A stretch of DNA of 64,000 bases from contig JAPFDS010000071.1 in the NCBI GenBank assembly GCA_026168805.1, forward strand, positions 1 to 64,000, in the 5' to 3' direction. Source of the DNA: Caryophanales bacterium (GTDB taxonomy: Bacteria; Bacillota; Bacilli; Bacillales; Amphibacillaceae). Below the pieces are notes generated by a model. It was not told where the DNA came from. It was given only the letters and a program-made list of their open reading frames with translations, and ran no database searches. Below are positions 8,659-18,920 of this stretch, one piece after another. The stretch's first letter is position 1. Each line of letters opens with the position of its first letter. A program made the position numbers and the translations under genes.

Positions 8659-9480
8659 ATGTCAATGACAAGCTTAAAGATGAAGCGGTTGCTTGAAAGA
8701 CGGCTGGATGACTCGAAGTACCGTACATCTTATAACAGAGATAAAGACACGTTTCGTGTGGAATGGAAAGATAGTAAAGAAGGTTTATCAATAAAGTTAC
8801 CAACCGTTGTTGCTAAGTATAATGATCGTGGTGAAGTAGCTGTTGAAGAATTAGAAGCGCATATCCTTGAATCGCTTCGAATTATGAATCAAGAACATCA
8901 TCTTTCAGGCAAAGAAAAACATATATTTCCTGTGATCCGTGCAACGTCCTTTGCTACGAAAATGAAAGATGGGACAAAGCTCTTAACACGCGAGCATACA
9001 GCAGAAACGCGAATCTATTATGCACTTGACTTAGGCAAATCTTATCGTCTAATTGACCACTCCATGGTCGAAGAAGAAAATTGGACAGAAGATGGAATTC
9101 ATGAAATGGCATTGTTCAATCTCCGGTCTTTAGATCATCCATATAAAAAAGATCGTGTGGCAGACAATGACTTTTATTTTGTCTCCACACAGGACGGTTA
9201 TGACGGCAGTCGGATTTTAAATGAAGCTTTTTTAGAGGAAATGAAAGCAAATAGCTTAGGAGAACTTGCTGTTGCAGTACCACACCAAGATGTTCTCATT
9301 TTAGCAGATATCCAAAACCAAACGGGTTATGATATTTTAGCACAAATGACCATGCAATTTTTCGCAGAAGGTCGCATACCAATCACATCTTTACCATTTA
9401 TTTATGAAGATAAAACACTAGAGCCAGTCTTTATACTGGCGCAAAATCGACCAAAGAAAAAACAGGGGGATCAGTCATGA
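8659..9480 (+). CDS. ytpQ: DUF1444 (UPF0354) family protein YtpQ
   Basis: 273 residues; GGAGGGATTAT precedes the ATG. The signature [12 protein letters not shown], the acidic stretch [15 protein letters not shown] and [16 protein letters not shown] are those of the DUF1444 family, cytoplasmic proteins without an assigned function. The stop overlaps the start of ytpR by four bases (ATGA), a sign of translational coupling. The same pair is found in B. subtilis. Confidence 0.85.
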   Translation: MSMTSLKMKRLLERRLDDSKYRTSYNRDKDTFRVEWKDSKEGLSIKLPTVVAKYNDRGEVAVEELEAHILESLRIMNQEHHLSGKEKHIFPVIRATSFATKMKDGTKLLTREHTAETRIYYALDLGKSYRLIDHSMVEEENWTEDGIHEMALFNLRSLDHPYKKDRVADNDFYFVSTQDGYDGSRILNEAFLEEMKANSLGELAVAVPHQDVLILADIQNQTGYDILAQMTMQFFAEGRIPITSLPFIYEDKTLEPVFILAQNRPKKKQGDQS

Positions 9481-10076
9481 ACGTTTATTATAATACAGCT
9501 GGAGTAGGGGATGTTCTTTTACTGACAATTGGTGAATGTCCACGTGAGGAACGTATATCAGAAACGAAAGGCGACGTCGTTCGTATATGCAACAGTCAGG
9601 ACGAACCGGTCGCATATAATATTTTTCGTGCGTCAACGTATATGGACGTAAAAGAAAATGGTTCAGTCGAAGTTGACCAAAATCTTGTAGATTCGATTCA
9701 TGAGATCTTTGATAAAAATGAGGTAGAAGATAAACTAGAAGTAGATCTACGACCAAAGTTTATTGTTGGTTATGTAACTGAAAAGGAACCACATGAAAAC
9801 GCAGATAAATTAAGTGTCTGTCAAGTAGACCTAGGAGACGAAACAGAACAAATTGTTTGTGGAGCTGCAAACGTAGATGCAGGACAAAAAGTTGTCGTTG
9901 CTAGAGTGGGAGCTACCATGCCTAGTGGATTAGAAATTAAACCGACAAACTTACGCGGGATTGATTCAAATGGAATGATTTGTTCAAGAGAAGAATTAGG
10001 ACTTCCTAAGGACCCAAATGAAGATGGGATTTATGTATTGGAAGAAGATGCAGTGATTGGAACGCCTTTTAGTTAA
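9477..10076 (+). CDS. ytpR: tRNA-binding domain protein YtpR
   Basis: 199 residues. The N-terminal half is the DUF4479-type domain of this family; the C-terminal half (about 95-198) is an EMAP/Phe-tRNA-synthetase-beta-like OB fold with [37 protein letters not shown] and [13 protein letters not shown]. Such stand-alone modules bind tRNA or act as chaperones; the role of YtpR is unknown. Translationally coupled to ytpQ and followed by a terminator. Confidence 0.87.
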   Translation: MNVYYNTAGVGDVLLLTIGECPREERISETKGDVVRICNSQDEPVAYNIFRASTYMDVKENGSVEVDQNLVDSIHEIFDKNEVEDKLEVDLRPKFIVGYVTEKEPHENADKLSVCQVDLGDETEQIVCGAANVDAGQKVVVARVGATMPSGLEIKPTNLRGIDSNGMICSREELGLPKDPNEDGIYVLEEDAVIGTPFS

Positions 10077-10096
10077 TAAAACGATGTTGTTTACAT

Positions 10097-10129
10097 GAAA
10101 AATGAAGGATGTGTATCCTTCATTTTTTT
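10097..10129 (+). terminator. terminator of ytpQR
   Basis: Stem AAAATGAAGGAT / ATCCTTCATTTT, loop of four, followed by a run of T. Confidence 0.9.
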
Positions 10130-10241
10130 AAGGGAAATTATGACAAAAATAATAGGATTTGTTTATTTTTCTGCAAAAGTGAATAAAAACTGGTACTATA
10201 AACATACAAGGGTGACTATGGGTATTAGGAGTGAAACCGTT

Positions 10242-12491
10242 ATGTGGAAAAGTTTAAAACAGAAGTTATACGATTTTTTCTTTTATGAAAAAATTGAGAT
10301 GATTGAAGTATTCGATGAACAAAACAATGAAGAAAAACCAGTTGAAAGAAACGAACAGCCGTTAGAAACGAAAGTTACGTATGAATACCCAACGAAGAAA
10401 AACTTTCGATTTCCTATGATACCAGACTATGAATCAAACCGTGTATATGTAAATGATGAAACACTTGATATACCCGCGTATAAAAGACAAGAACGTACAT
10501 TAAATCGTTCAACAAATAAACACAAAATACATCAAGAACAAGCAGAGGAACAACAACCTGAAAGGGAAGAGACTTTCACAAAGAGCACCGTATCCGTAGG
10601 TTCCAATCGATTTATTCCAACAGAAGTTCCATCTCCTATATACGGGTATCAAAGAAGAGAAAAAGAACGTAACTTACAAAATACCCCTGCTTATATACGC
10701 CGAAACATGCGAAAGGAAGAACATGTTGTTGAACAGGAAACCGCATCTACTGTAACAAAAGATTTGCATGAAAAAAATCCTGAACAAGAAGCGCATATAG
10801 ATATTCAAGAAGCAAATGAACGAAAAGAAGAACAAATACATACGATAGAAGAAGTCCAAGATACACCGCCTACAGAAACTATGAAACGTGTTACGCATGA
10901 ACCAAGGGAGAGTAAAGGATCTACTGAAACAACTGAACCAAAAGATTCTTCTCCGCAGCCTGATGGACCAAATTCCGCGAACACTAGAAAAAAGAATCCG
11001 TCTGACGATATTCCAGTGAATGTCATGATGACGCGACAAGATAAAGAAAGATATGAGCGGCAGCTAAACAAACAAAACGCAGAACCGTCTACAAGTAATC
11101 CAAGCATAGAATATACAATTCCAATGCATTTATTAAATGACCCGATCAAAAAAGATGGAACAGATCGTGAATGGTTGCGCAAGCAGCGTCATTTACTAGA
11201 AGAAACATTTAAACACTTTAATGTAGATGCAACGATTGTGAATGTTACGCAAGGACCTTCTGTAACAAGGTTTGAAGTACAGCCTTCTTTAGGTGTAAAA
11301 GTAAGCAAGGTTCGTAATTTAAGTGACGATATAAAATTAAATTTGTCGGCTAAAGATATTCGTATTGAAGCACCGATTCCAGGGAAAAATACGATTGGAA
11401 TTGAAATACCCAATCTGCATGCACAAACGGTAGGATTATATGAAATCTTACAAGGAAATGAATTTATGAAGAGTACATCAGGTCTTCCAATCGGTTTAGG
11501 AGTTACCATTGAAGGTAAACCTATGATTACCGATGTCGCCAATATGCCTCATGGGTTAATTGCAGGTGCAACTGGTTCAGGTAAAAGTGTATGCATAAAT
11601 ACCATTTTATTAAGCTTACTTTACCGAAATCATTATGATGATGTTAAATTAATGTTGATTGACCCTAAAATGGTGGAATTAACACCATATAATGGAATAC
11701 CTCATCTGGTATCACCAGTGATTACAGACGTTAAAGCTGCAAATGCTGCTTTAAAATGGGCTGTAGAAGAAATGGAAAGCCGTTATGAAAAGTTTGTAGA
11801 AGAAGGGGTTCGAGACATCCATCGATTTAATTCAAAAGTGGTAGATTCCGGACGAACCGATGAAAAAATGCCTTCTATTGTCATTGTGATTGATGAACTT
11901 GCTGATTTAATGATGATCGCTCCCCAAGATGTAGAAGATTCTATTTGTCGGATTGCACAAAAAGCACGGGCTTGTGGCATGCATTTACTCATTGCAACAC
12001 AACGTCCATCGGTAGATGTCATTACAGGGTTAATTAAAGCAAACGTTCCTACACGAATTGCATTTAGTGTGTCTTCTCAAGTCGATTCACGAACCATTAT
12101 TGACTCGGGTGGTGCAGAGCGCTTACTTGGTAAAGGAGATATGCTTTTCATTGAGAACGGAAAAGGAAAAAGCATTCGACTTCAAGGAGCTTTTGTTTCT
12201 GATGAGGAAATCGATCGTGTCGTACAAATGGTCAAAAAGACAGGACCAACGGAATACTTATTTGAGCAAGAACAATTACTTGAAATGTCTTCAGAAATGG
12301 ATGATGATCCTTTGTTAGAAGAAGTTGTTTCATTTATTACTGAACAACAAAGTGCGAGTACATCTATGTTGCAACGACAATTTAGAGTTGGCTATAATCG
12401 TGCAGCTCGTTTAATGGAGACACTGGAACAAAGAGGAGTCATCTCCGGACAGAATGGAAGTAAACCTCGAGATGTACTTGTTCATAAATAA
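10242..12491 (+). CDS. sftA: DNA translocase SftA (FtsK/SpoIIIE family, soluble)
   Basis: 749 residues from ATG 10242 (TAGGAG ten bases upstream). No N-terminal membrane segments, unlike SpoIIIE, which identifies it as the soluble SftA. About the first 290 residues are a charged Glu/Lys/Arg linker. The motor follows: Walker A GATGSGKS near 442, Walker B IVIVIDELADL near 545-555, and the RPSVDVITGLIKANVPTRIA segment. The final 60 residues (LEEVVSFITEQQ..) are the DNA-reading gamma winged helix. SftA clears chromosome ends from the division septum. It is shorter than the B. subtilis protein (952 aa), by loss of linker. Confidence 0.9.
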   Translation: MWKSLKQKLYDFFFYEKIEMIEVFDEQNNEEKPVERNEQPLETKVTYEYPTKKNFRFPMIPDYESNRVYVNDETLDIPAYKRQERTLNRSTNKHKIHQEQAEEQQPEREETFTKSTVSVGSNRFIPTEVPSPIYGYQRREKERNLQNTPAYIRRNMRKEEHVVEQETASTVTKDLHEKNPEQEAHIDIQEANERKEEQIHTIEEVQDTPPTETMKRVTHEPRESKGSTETTEPKDSSPQPDGPNSANTRKKNPSDDIPVNVMMTRQDKERYERQLNKQNAEPSTSNPSIEYTIPMHLLNDPIKKDGTDREWLRKQRHLLEETFKHFNVDATIVNVTQGPSVTRFEVQPSLGVKVSKVRNLSDDIKLNLSAKDIRIEAPIPGKNTIGIEIPNLHAQTVGLYEILQGNEFMKSTSGLPIGLGVTIEGKPMITDVANMPHGLIAGATGSGKSVCINTILLSLLYRNHYDDVKLMLIDPKMVELTPYNGIPHLVSPVITDVKAANAALKWAVEEMESRYEKFVEEGVRDIHRFNSKVVDSGRTDEKMPSIVIVIDELADLMMIAPQDVEDSICRIAQKARACGMHLLIATQRPSVDVITGLIKANVPTRIAFSVSSQVDSRTIIDSGGAERLLGKGDMLFIENGKGKSIRLQGAFVSDEEIDRVVQMVKKTGPTEYLFEQEQLLEMSSEMDDDPLLEEVVSFITEQQSASTSMLQRQFRVGYNRAARLMETLEQRGVISGQNGSKPRDVLVHK

Positions 12492-12663
12492 AAAGTGTTT
12501 TGTGGCGGATAGTATCAGCAAATGAATGATCGATTTCTAGACAAAAAAACAGATTACGTATCATATTTATGTTTGTTTTGTTATAATGACTAAATAAGTC
12601 AATGAAACTTATTGAAGCATTGATTTGAATAAATAGATATCGATCTATGTGGAGGTTTAAGTT

Positions 12664-13992
12664 ATGACAACTTACCATTTTATTGGTATAAAAGGAACAG
12701 GTATGAGTGCACTTGCACAAATTCTTCATGATTCTGGAGAAAAGGTTCAAGGTTCAGATGTAGACCAAACATTTTTTACGCAAGAGGTACTTGAAAACAA
12801 AGGAATTCCTATTTTACCATTTACAAAAGAAAACATTAAAAGCTCGTATACAATTATTGCAGGAAATTCATTTTCAGAAGATCATATTGAAATTCAAGAA
12901 GCGAAACGCCAAGGATTACCTTTTTTCCGTTACCATGAGTTTTTAGGCGAATGGTTAAAACAATATACAAGTATCGCTGTTACTGGAGCTCATGGAAAGA
13001 CATCGACAACCGGGTTGTTGGCACATGTATTTAACCAAGCGTATCCAATCTCTTATTTAATTGGAGATGGAACAGGCCAGGGACATGTAGACAGTGAATA
13101 CTTTATTTTTGAAGCATGTGAATATAGAAGACATTTTTTACATTACAAACCAGACTATGCTATTATGACAAACATTGACTTTGATCATCCGGACTATTTC
13201 AAAGATTTAGAAGATGTTTGTGACGCCTTTCAGTCAATGGCTGATCAAGTTAAAAAAGGAATTATTGCTTGCGGAGATGATGAACATTTACAAGAAATTC
13301 GAGCAAAGGTTCCAGTGGTTTATTATGGTTTTGGAGAGACGAATGACTTCCAAGCTAAAAACGTAGAAACATTAAAAGATGGTACTCAATTTGATGTATT
13401 CGTGAGAAATACATATTATGATACGTTCGTCATTCCAATGTTTGGGGACCATACAATTTTAAATGCACTAGCAGTCATAGCCATGTGCCATTATGAAGAG
13501 ATGAATGTAGAACACATTAAAACTCTGACATCATTTGAAGGGGTAAAGCGTCGTTTTTCAGAAAAACGTATCAACAACCAAGTGTTAATTGATGATTATG
13601 CTCATCATCCGATTGAAGTGACAGCAACAATTGATGCTGTCAGACAGAAGTACCCTGACAAAGAAGTAGTGGCTATTTTTCAACCACATACATTTACGCG
13701 AACAAAGATTTTCTTACAAGAATTTGCAGAAAGTCTCCGTTTAGCTGATCAAGTGTATTTATGCGATATTTTTAGCTCGGCGCGTGAAGAACAAGGGGAA
13801 TTAACCATTGATGATTTGTTAAATCTGATACCTGAAGGAAAACAAATGAATGAACATGAAACGGGCGTACTAGCAACACACGACAATAGCGTGCTCGTAT
13901 TTATGGGAGCAGGAGACATTCAGAAAGTGCAAAAAGCATATGAAAAAACACTTCTGCATTCTACGTCACACATGAATAAAGAGTTCAATTAA
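12664..13992 (+). CDS. murC: UDP-N-acetylmuramate--L-alanine ligase
   Basis: 442 residues, ribosome site GGAGG. N-terminal UDP-binding [11 protein letters not shown] (8-18), ATP loop GAHGKTST (108-115), central [24 protein letters not shown] and C-terminal [10 protein letters not shown] segment give the full Mur ligase order. It adds L-alanine to UDP-MurNAc in the cytoplasm, the first step of the stem peptide. Next to sftA as in B. subtilis. A -10-like TATAAT precedes it at about 12585, but I could not find a clear -35. Confidence 0.95.
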   Translation: MTTYHFIGIKGTGMSALAQILHDSGEKVQGSDVDQTFFTQEVLENKGIPILPFTKENIKSSYTIIAGNSFSEDHIEIQEAKRQGLPFFRYHEFLGEWLKQYTSIAVTGAHGKTSTTGLLAHVFNQAYPISYLIGDGTGQGHVDSEYFIFEACEYRRHFLHYKPDYAIMTNIDFDHPDYFKDLEDVCDAFQSMADQVKKGIIACGDDEHLQEIRAKVPVVYYGFGETNDFQAKNVETLKDGTQFDVFVRNTYYDTFVIPMFGDHTILNALAVIAMCHYEEMNVEHIKTLTSFEGVKRRFSEKRINNQVLIDDYAHHPIEVTATIDAVRQKYPDKEVVAIFQPHTFTRTKIFLQEFAESLRLADQVYLCDIFSSAREEQGELTIDDLLNLIPEGKQMNEHETGVLATHDNSVLVFMGAGDIQKVQKAYEKTLLHSTSHMNKEFN

Positions 13993-13994
13993 TA

Positions 13995-14033
13995 AAAGAG
14001 CGCTCATGTAGATGATGCGCTTCTTTTATTTTA
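13995..14033 (+). terminator. probable murC terminator
   Basis: Imperfect stem AAAAGAGCGC / GCGCTTCTTTT ending in TTTTATTTT, directly after the murC stop. Confidence 0.65.
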
Positions 14034-14254
14034 TATGTACGTGCGTGAAATTCATTAATCTGGATATAATCTTCATAAATTTAACCAAATATGTCGAATT
14101 TTTATTTGAAAACATATATAGTAGTACATACACAACATTTCATACATTGTAAGGTTGTGAAAAACGAATATACGAAGTAAATTGATGTAAGACAAGTAGT
14201 ACTTTGTATTGTATGATATTATGAATATTACAAGGTGAAGGAGTGAGCGTGAAG

Positions 14255-14659
14255 ATGATTAATTTATTGTATGTCGCAGCATTAATTGTAGCAATCGCAT
14301 TTGCTCTGATAGCTATTTACGTGGCTAAAACACTGAATTCAGTGAGTGGCACTTTGGATAGCGTTTCAAAGACATTAGACGGCTTTGAAGAACAAATGCA
14401 AGGAATTACTCACGAAACAACAGAACTACTGCATAAAACAAATGAGTTAGCAGAAGATGTAAAAGGTAAAGCTGCTAAAGTAGATGTAGTCTTCGATGGA
14501 GTAAAAGGAATAGGGGAAACAGTAAAAGATTTCAACGAATCTTTACAAACTCTGTCATCAGAAATAACTCGTACTGCTGAACAAGAAGATGATAAGGTAG
14601 CTAAAACCGTCAAATGGGGAGCTGCCATTATCGATATTTTTCAAAGAAGAAAACAATAG
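14255..14659 (+). CDS. ytxG: DUF948 membrane-anchored protein YtxG
   Basis: 134 residues with one N-terminal membrane helix (INLLYVAALIVAIAFALIAI) and then a heptad-like helical stretch (TLNSVSGTLDSVSKTLDGFEEQM) typical of DUF948. In B. subtilis ytxGH is a general-stress operon under sigma-B and sigma-H. The start could be ATG 14255 (used here) or GTG 14249; AAGGAG at 14238 is eleven or five bases away. ytxH follows after 25 bases. I could not see a convincing sigma-B promoter. Confidence 0.82.
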   Translation: MINLLYVAALIVAIAFALIAIYVAKTLNSVSGTLDSVSKTLDGFEEQMQGITHETTELLHKTNELAEDVKGKAAKVDVVFDGVKGIGETVKDFNESLQTLSSEITRTAEQEDDKVAKTVKWGAAIIDIFQRRKQ

Positions 14660-14684
14660 ATCAATCATATGAGGAGGAATAATC

Positions 14685-15173
14685 ATGGGAGAGAACAATA
14701 TCAACAGTAAAGACTTTTTAATTGGTTCTTTAATCGGTGGTGTAGTAGGTGCTTCTGTAGCGTTACTATTCGCACCTAAATCTGGAAGAGAGTTGCGCGA
14801 AGACTTAAACAAAGGCGCAGAAGAAGCTGTGAATCGTGCAAATGAATGGAAAGATAGCGCTCAAGAAATTGGTTTAGAATGGAAAGAAAAAGGAACAGAA
14901 TTAACGAAAAAAGCTGTAGATTCAACTGAAGATTTGCGTAAAACAATCGTAGACAAAACACAAGATTTAACACAAACTGTTCAAGACAAGCTTGACGATA
15001 AGAAAAAAGAGGCAGCTGAAGCGGTTGAAGATGCTAAGGAACAAGCGCAAGACCTAGCAGATGACGCAAAAGAAGCGGCAGATAAAGCATCAGATCAAGT
15101 GAAGAAAGAAGCAGATAAAGCTTCTGACAAAGCAAAAGAAGTAGCAGACAAGGCAGCAGATAAAGCAAAATAA
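14685..15173 (+). CDS. ytxH: general stress protein YtxH
   Basis: 162 residues. Residues 10-30 ([19 protein letters not shown]) form a glycine-zipper membrane segment followed by [10 protein letters not shown], the YtxH domain signature. The C-terminal 100 residues are a long, highly charged helix with LEA-like repeats ([20 protein letters not shown]), such as in desiccation and salt stress proteins. Good AGGAGG ribosome site. The downstream ytxJ of B. subtilis is missing here. Confidence 0.85.
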   Translation: MGENNINSKDFLIGSLIGGVVGASVALLFAPKSGRELREDLNKGAEEAVNRANEWKDSAQEIGLEWKEKGTELTKKAVDSTEDLRKTIVDKTQDLTQTVQDKLDDKKKEAAEAVEDAKEQAQDLADDAKEAADKASDQVKKEADKASDKAKEVADKAADKAK

Positions 15174-15194
15174 AGAACTGATAAGACGAATATA

Positions 15195-15230
15195 AAAATA
15201 CCGTTCTTCATGATGAAGAACGGTATTTTA
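15195..15230. terminator. bidirectional terminator between ytxH and the FtsA-like gene
   Basis: Perfect stem AAAATACCGTTCTTCAT / ATGAAGAACGGTATTTT with T-tracts on both sides, placed where two converging genes end. Confidence 0.92.
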
Positions 15231-17357
15231 TTATGCACTCCAAACAATTTGTAATTGATCTCCATCTGATATGGAATCATAAAATGTTGTTTCAACATCA
15301 TTTTTTAATAATGTGAATGAACCGGTTTTTGTTGATACATCAATATCAACGTACCGAAAAACATCTTGAAAGATAAATGAATGTCCGCCTTTGTCGTTGA
15401 TAGTAATGGATTGATCAGGCTTCACCAGATCATCGATAGAAAGCTTTTCTTCACCTCTATGAATTTCAACGGTTTGTTTAGTTAGTTGGATAGGTGCATT
15501 TTCAAAGTACACTTGAATAGCATACGTATGCTTTATATTTAGGTGATTTAATACATCCTGGACACGGACATTCGTAGCTTGATGAATGGTAATAGAATCA
15601 TTTGTCTGCAGGTTATATATTGCATCTACTTTGGTATTATTCACTAGTATTTGGGTTTTACCTTGATCCATATGTACTTTCTTATTGTTCACAAACAGAG
15701 TGAATGGTTCATCATCAAAGCGCTTTCCAATGGAGTGTAAGAATTGCTGAATCGTTGTAACATGTTCAATGTCAACCTCATCATTATCAGCTAATATATA
15801 ATGAGGCTCTTTTGATGTTCCATTCACGTATATACGTGGAAATAGATCGTATTTCTCTTGATTATAAACAATCGATACGACAGGATGGTCCCCAATCAGT
15901 TCTTGTAAGGTTACTTTTGGTGAGGTTCCATCTCGGCCTTTTACAATTGATATTTTATCATTTTGTTGAATAGGTGTTTCAACATGAGATTCTGTTCCAT
16001 TGACATAAATACATGGCGATGTTCCTAATGCACCAGGTAATGTAACTTTCCTTTTATTCATTGTAATAAATAATGCGAGTCCAGGTTTGCCAAACCATTT
16101 TTTCAATTCAATACCAGCTTGAATCAGTGCGTCTCCAACCGTCAATTCTTCCATTTCAAACATACGAATGGATTGTTCATTTACAGTGACGGTTACGTAA
16201 TGAACAGGATTTTGCTTCGCAGCAATTGCGATTGCGAATGGTGTCACATAATCTGGTCCTGTTGGAATGTGTTCAGACTTCTCAATGGTTTGGATTGCGT
16301 CAACATCTCTAACAGCCACACGTTGCTCTGTTATGCCAACTTTTTTTGCTAATCTACTTGTAATGGTTGGAGTTAAACTTCCCCCACCAATGAGCATGAT
16401 TGCTTGGGGAGCTTTTTCGTTTAATTCCAACACTTCATGGGCGAGCGTTGTGCTGATTTCTTCAATATATTTTTCAGCATGTGTCATAAATTCCTCTAAG
16501 GTAACAGTCGTTTCAAAGCCTAAAATATCCTGAATAATCGCTTCGTCATTTAATACGATGTCTCTTTTCGCTTTTTCAGCTTCAGGAAAATCCAATATGT
16601 AAGCATCGCTCATTGCTTCAGTAATTTTATCTCCTGCAAGAGGAACCATTCCATACGCAACGATTGTTCCATCCTTTGTAATGGCTACATCACTAGTACC
16701 GGCACCAATATCAATTAATGCAACATTTAATCTACGCATCGATTCTGGTATGAGCACATGAATGGCAGCAATCGGTTCAAGTGTTAACGCGCGCATCTGT
16801 AAGTCGGACCGTTGTAGTGCTGCAAGAAGGGAGTCAACGACTATTTTAGGTAAAAATGTTGCAATGACTTGAACAGAGGCCGTGTCTCCACGCTGATCAA
16901 TGAGTGATCCAATTCGTTCTCCATCAAGTTCATAATGTAAAATCGAATACCCAACACAATAATAATTCGAAAAAGAATTGGTTTCTTTATCATCTATTAA
17001 CAGTTGTTGTGCCTGGTGAACAGCACTTAGTTCTAGGTGTTTAACTGTTTCTGTATTCGTTATTGGTTGTTGGTTCAACTCTAAAGAGGCAGAGGCTTTT
17101 ATTGTTTTTAACGCGCGCCCTGCAGCAGCAACGGATACTTCTGTTAGGGGACCATGATCTTTTTCTAATGTTTCCTTTACGTGAGTAATGACCTCGGCAA
17201 CAGAAACAACATCATGAATCTGACCATCAAACATTGACCGTTCATTATGTTCTTTCGTGCAGTAATCAATTAATGAAAAGGATCCATGATCTTCAGCCAA
17301 TAAAATACCTGTCACAGAACGCGTACCAATATCAAGTGCGAAAATAGTATTATTCAT
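15231..17357 (-). CDS. FtsA-like actin-family ATPase with five C-terminal beta-grasp-like repeats
   Basis: 708 residues. The first 380 form an actin/FtsA fold: phosphate-1 DIGTRSVTG (9-17), an SHS2-like insert, phosphate-2 DIGAGTSDVA (216-225) and adenosine motif GGGSLTP (324-330). True FtsA is about 420 residues and ends in a membrane helix; this one lacks it and carries about 320 further residues. These contain five units, each opening with an amphipathic helix (near 406, 483, 535, 598, 662) and ending in an xNDxIxI-like strand (466, 525, 588, 648, 699). Cytoplasmic, role unknown. Convergent with ytxH, divergent from aroA; AAAGGA ribosome site. Confidence 0.8.
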   Translation of the reverse strand: MNNTIFALDIGTRSVTGILLAEDHGSFSLIDYCTKEHNERSMFDGQIHDVVSVAEVITHVKETLEKDHGPLTEVSVAAAGRALKTIKASASLELNQQPITNTETVKHLELSAVHQAQQLLIDDKETNSFSNYYCVGYSILHYELDGERIGSLIDQRGDTASVQVIATFLPKIVVDSLLAALQRSDLQMRALTLEPIAAIHVLIPESMRRLNVALIDIGAGTSDVAITKDGTIVAYGMVPLAGDKITEAMSDAYILDFPEAEKAKRDIVLNDEAIIQDILGFETTVTLEEFMTHAEKYIEEISTTLAHEVLELNEKAPQAIMLIGGGSLTPTITSRLAKKVGITEQRVAVRDVDAIQTIEKSEHIPTGPDYVTPFAIAIAAKQNPVHYVTVTVNEQSIRMFEMEELTVGDALIQAGIELKKWFGKPGLALFITMNKRKVTLPGALGTSPCIYVNGTESHVETPIQQNDKISIVKGRDGTSPKVTLQELIGDHPVVSIVYNQEKYDLFPRIYVNGTSKEPHYILADNDEVDIEHVTTIQQFLHSIGKRFDDEPFTLFVNNKKVHMDQGKTQILVNNTKVDAIYNLQTNDSITIHQATNVRVQDVLNHLNIKHTYAIQVYFENAPIQLTKQTVEIHRGEEKLSIDDLVKPDQSITINDKGGHSFIFQDVFRYVDIDVSTKTGSFTLLKNDVETTFYDSISDGDQLQIVWSA

Positions 17358-17531
17358 ATGTATAATGTCCTTTCAAATAAAAGAATTTCATAATTGCTAT
17401 GCTAGTTCAACATATGGTAATGACAAACTTGACTATCAAAATAATCATGGTAAACTAGAGCAAATATTTTTTTATGAAATTTGTAAAACATGTAATAATA
17501 GAAGGAATCTATATCTATTATAGACTTTTTA

Positions 17532-17560
17532 ATGACAAATAAAAGATTATTCGCTATAAT
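17532..17560 (+). promoter_or_regulatory. sigma-A promoter of aroA
   Basis: ATGACA, 17-bp spacer, TATAAT; five of six and six of six consensus bases. About 50 bases before the aroA start. Confidence 0.7.
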
Positions 17561-17608
17561 TGTTTTTAATTGTTAAAAAAATGTGTGCTATAGGGGGCGT
17601 ATTAAAAA

Positions 17609-18667
17609 ATGAAACATCATGAAATGGATGAGTTGAGAAGTAAGGTAGAAGAGGTGAACTTACAGTTGCTTGAATTAATTAATGAACGAGCAACTCTAGT
17701 TCAAGAGATAGCTAAGGTAAAACAAAAGCAGAATATGCTTAAGTATGATCCTGTGCGCGAAAGAGAAATGTTAGATCACATTACGAGTAATAACTCAGGC
17801 CCTTTTATCAGTTCTACGATTGAACACATTTTTAAAGAAATTTTTAAAGCAAGTCTAGAATTACAAAAGGATGACCATCGTAAAGCGTTACTCGTTTCCC
17901 GCAAAAAGAAACCGGAAGACACGATTGTAGAAATCAATGGTACAAAAGTGGGGAACTCGGAAGTGGAATTCGTGATCGGACCATGTGCAGTTGAAAGCTA
18001 TGAACAAGTGGCAGAAGTTGCTCGTGCAGTCAAAAAGCAAGGAGTTACACTATTACGTGGAGGTGCATTTAAACCACGTACATCGCCTTATGATTTCCAA
18101 GGATTGGGATTAGAAGGCTTAAAAATATTACGACGAGTAGCTGAAGAATATGACTTATCAGTAGTAAGTGAAATTGTTAGCCCAGGTCATATTGAAGAGG
18201 CTGTGGATTATATAGATGTCATTCAAATTGGTGCTCGTAACATGCAAAACTTTGAACTTTTAAAAGCAGCGGGTGAGGTAAACAAGCCAGTATTATTAAA
18301 ACGTGGAATGTCTGCAACGATCTCAGAATTTATCAATGCCGCGGAATATATTATGTCTCGCGGGAATGGTAACATTATTTTATGTGAACGTGGAATACGT
18401 ACATATGAAACAGCGACGAGAAATACATTAGACATTTCAGCAGTACCTATTTTAAAACAAGAAACACATTTACCAGTGATGGTAGACGTGACACACTCTA
18501 CTGGAAGAAGGGATTTACTGTTGCCAGCAGCTAAAGCAGCTATTGCTATAGGAGCTGACGGAATCATGGCAGAAGTTCATCCTGATCCAGCAGTTGCACT
18601 CTCAGATTCTGCACAGCAAATGGACATACCAACGTTTGATCACTTTATCAAAGAGTTAAAAAAATAA
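17609..18667 (+). CDS. aroA: bifunctional chorismate mutase / DAHP synthase AroA(G)
   Basis: 352 residues. Residues 1-90 are an AroQ-type chorismate mutase ([30 protein letters not shown]), which acts here as the feedback-sensing part for prephenate/chorismate. From about 110 follows the type I-beta DAHP synthase with [43 protein letters not shown] and [14 protein letters not shown]. It makes DAHP from PEP and erythrose 4-phosphate, the first step to aromatic amino acids. Full length and intact; it lies upstream of ccpA as in B. subtilis. Confidence 0.95.
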   Translation: MKHHEMDELRSKVEEVNLQLLELINERATLVQEIAKVKQKQNMLKYDPVREREMLDHITSNNSGPFISSTIEHIFKEIFKASLELQKDDHRKALLVSRKKKPEDTIVEINGTKVGNSEVEFVIGPCAVESYEQVAEVARAVKKQGVTLLRGGAFKPRTSPYDFQGLGLEGLKILRRVAEEYDLSVVSEIVSPGHIEEAVDYIDVIQIGARNMQNFELLKAAGEVNKPVLLKRGMSATISEFINAAEYIMSRGNGNIILCERGIRTYETATRNTLDISAVPILKQETHLPVMVDVTHSTGRRDLLLPAAKAAIAIGADGIMAEVHPDPAVALSDSAQQMDIPTFDHFIKELKK

Positions 18668-18696
18668 GACTCTTTGATAAAGGGATTTCGTCATAC

Positions 18697-18731
18697 AAGG
18701 CTGATCGATCTTTGATCAGCCTTTATTTTTT
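18697..18731 (+). terminator. terminator of aroA
   Basis: Stem AAGGCTGATC / GATCAGCCTT followed by TATTTTTTG. Confidence 0.9.
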
Positions 18732-18920
18732 GTGTTTTTGGCTACTGTAGCGTATTATAAAGGCAAATGTATTGTTATTTATACCCATTTTCTAATGAAA
18801 CACCATTGAATTTACGTCTGTAATTGAACATGAGTAAGTATAACTATGTGTTGTAATGAGATAATGCTTAATATATTTAAAATGTACTAAGGTAGAAAAA
18901 TTATAGGGAGGCAGTTCATA

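Noticed and set aside
10095..10241. Longer SftA start at 10095
   Set aside because: It would begin inside the ytpR terminator hairpin; ATG 10242 has TAGGAG upstream.
10674..11542. Long minus-strand frames opposite sftA
   Set aside because: Mirror frames of the charged linker and motor; no ribosome sites, no family signature.
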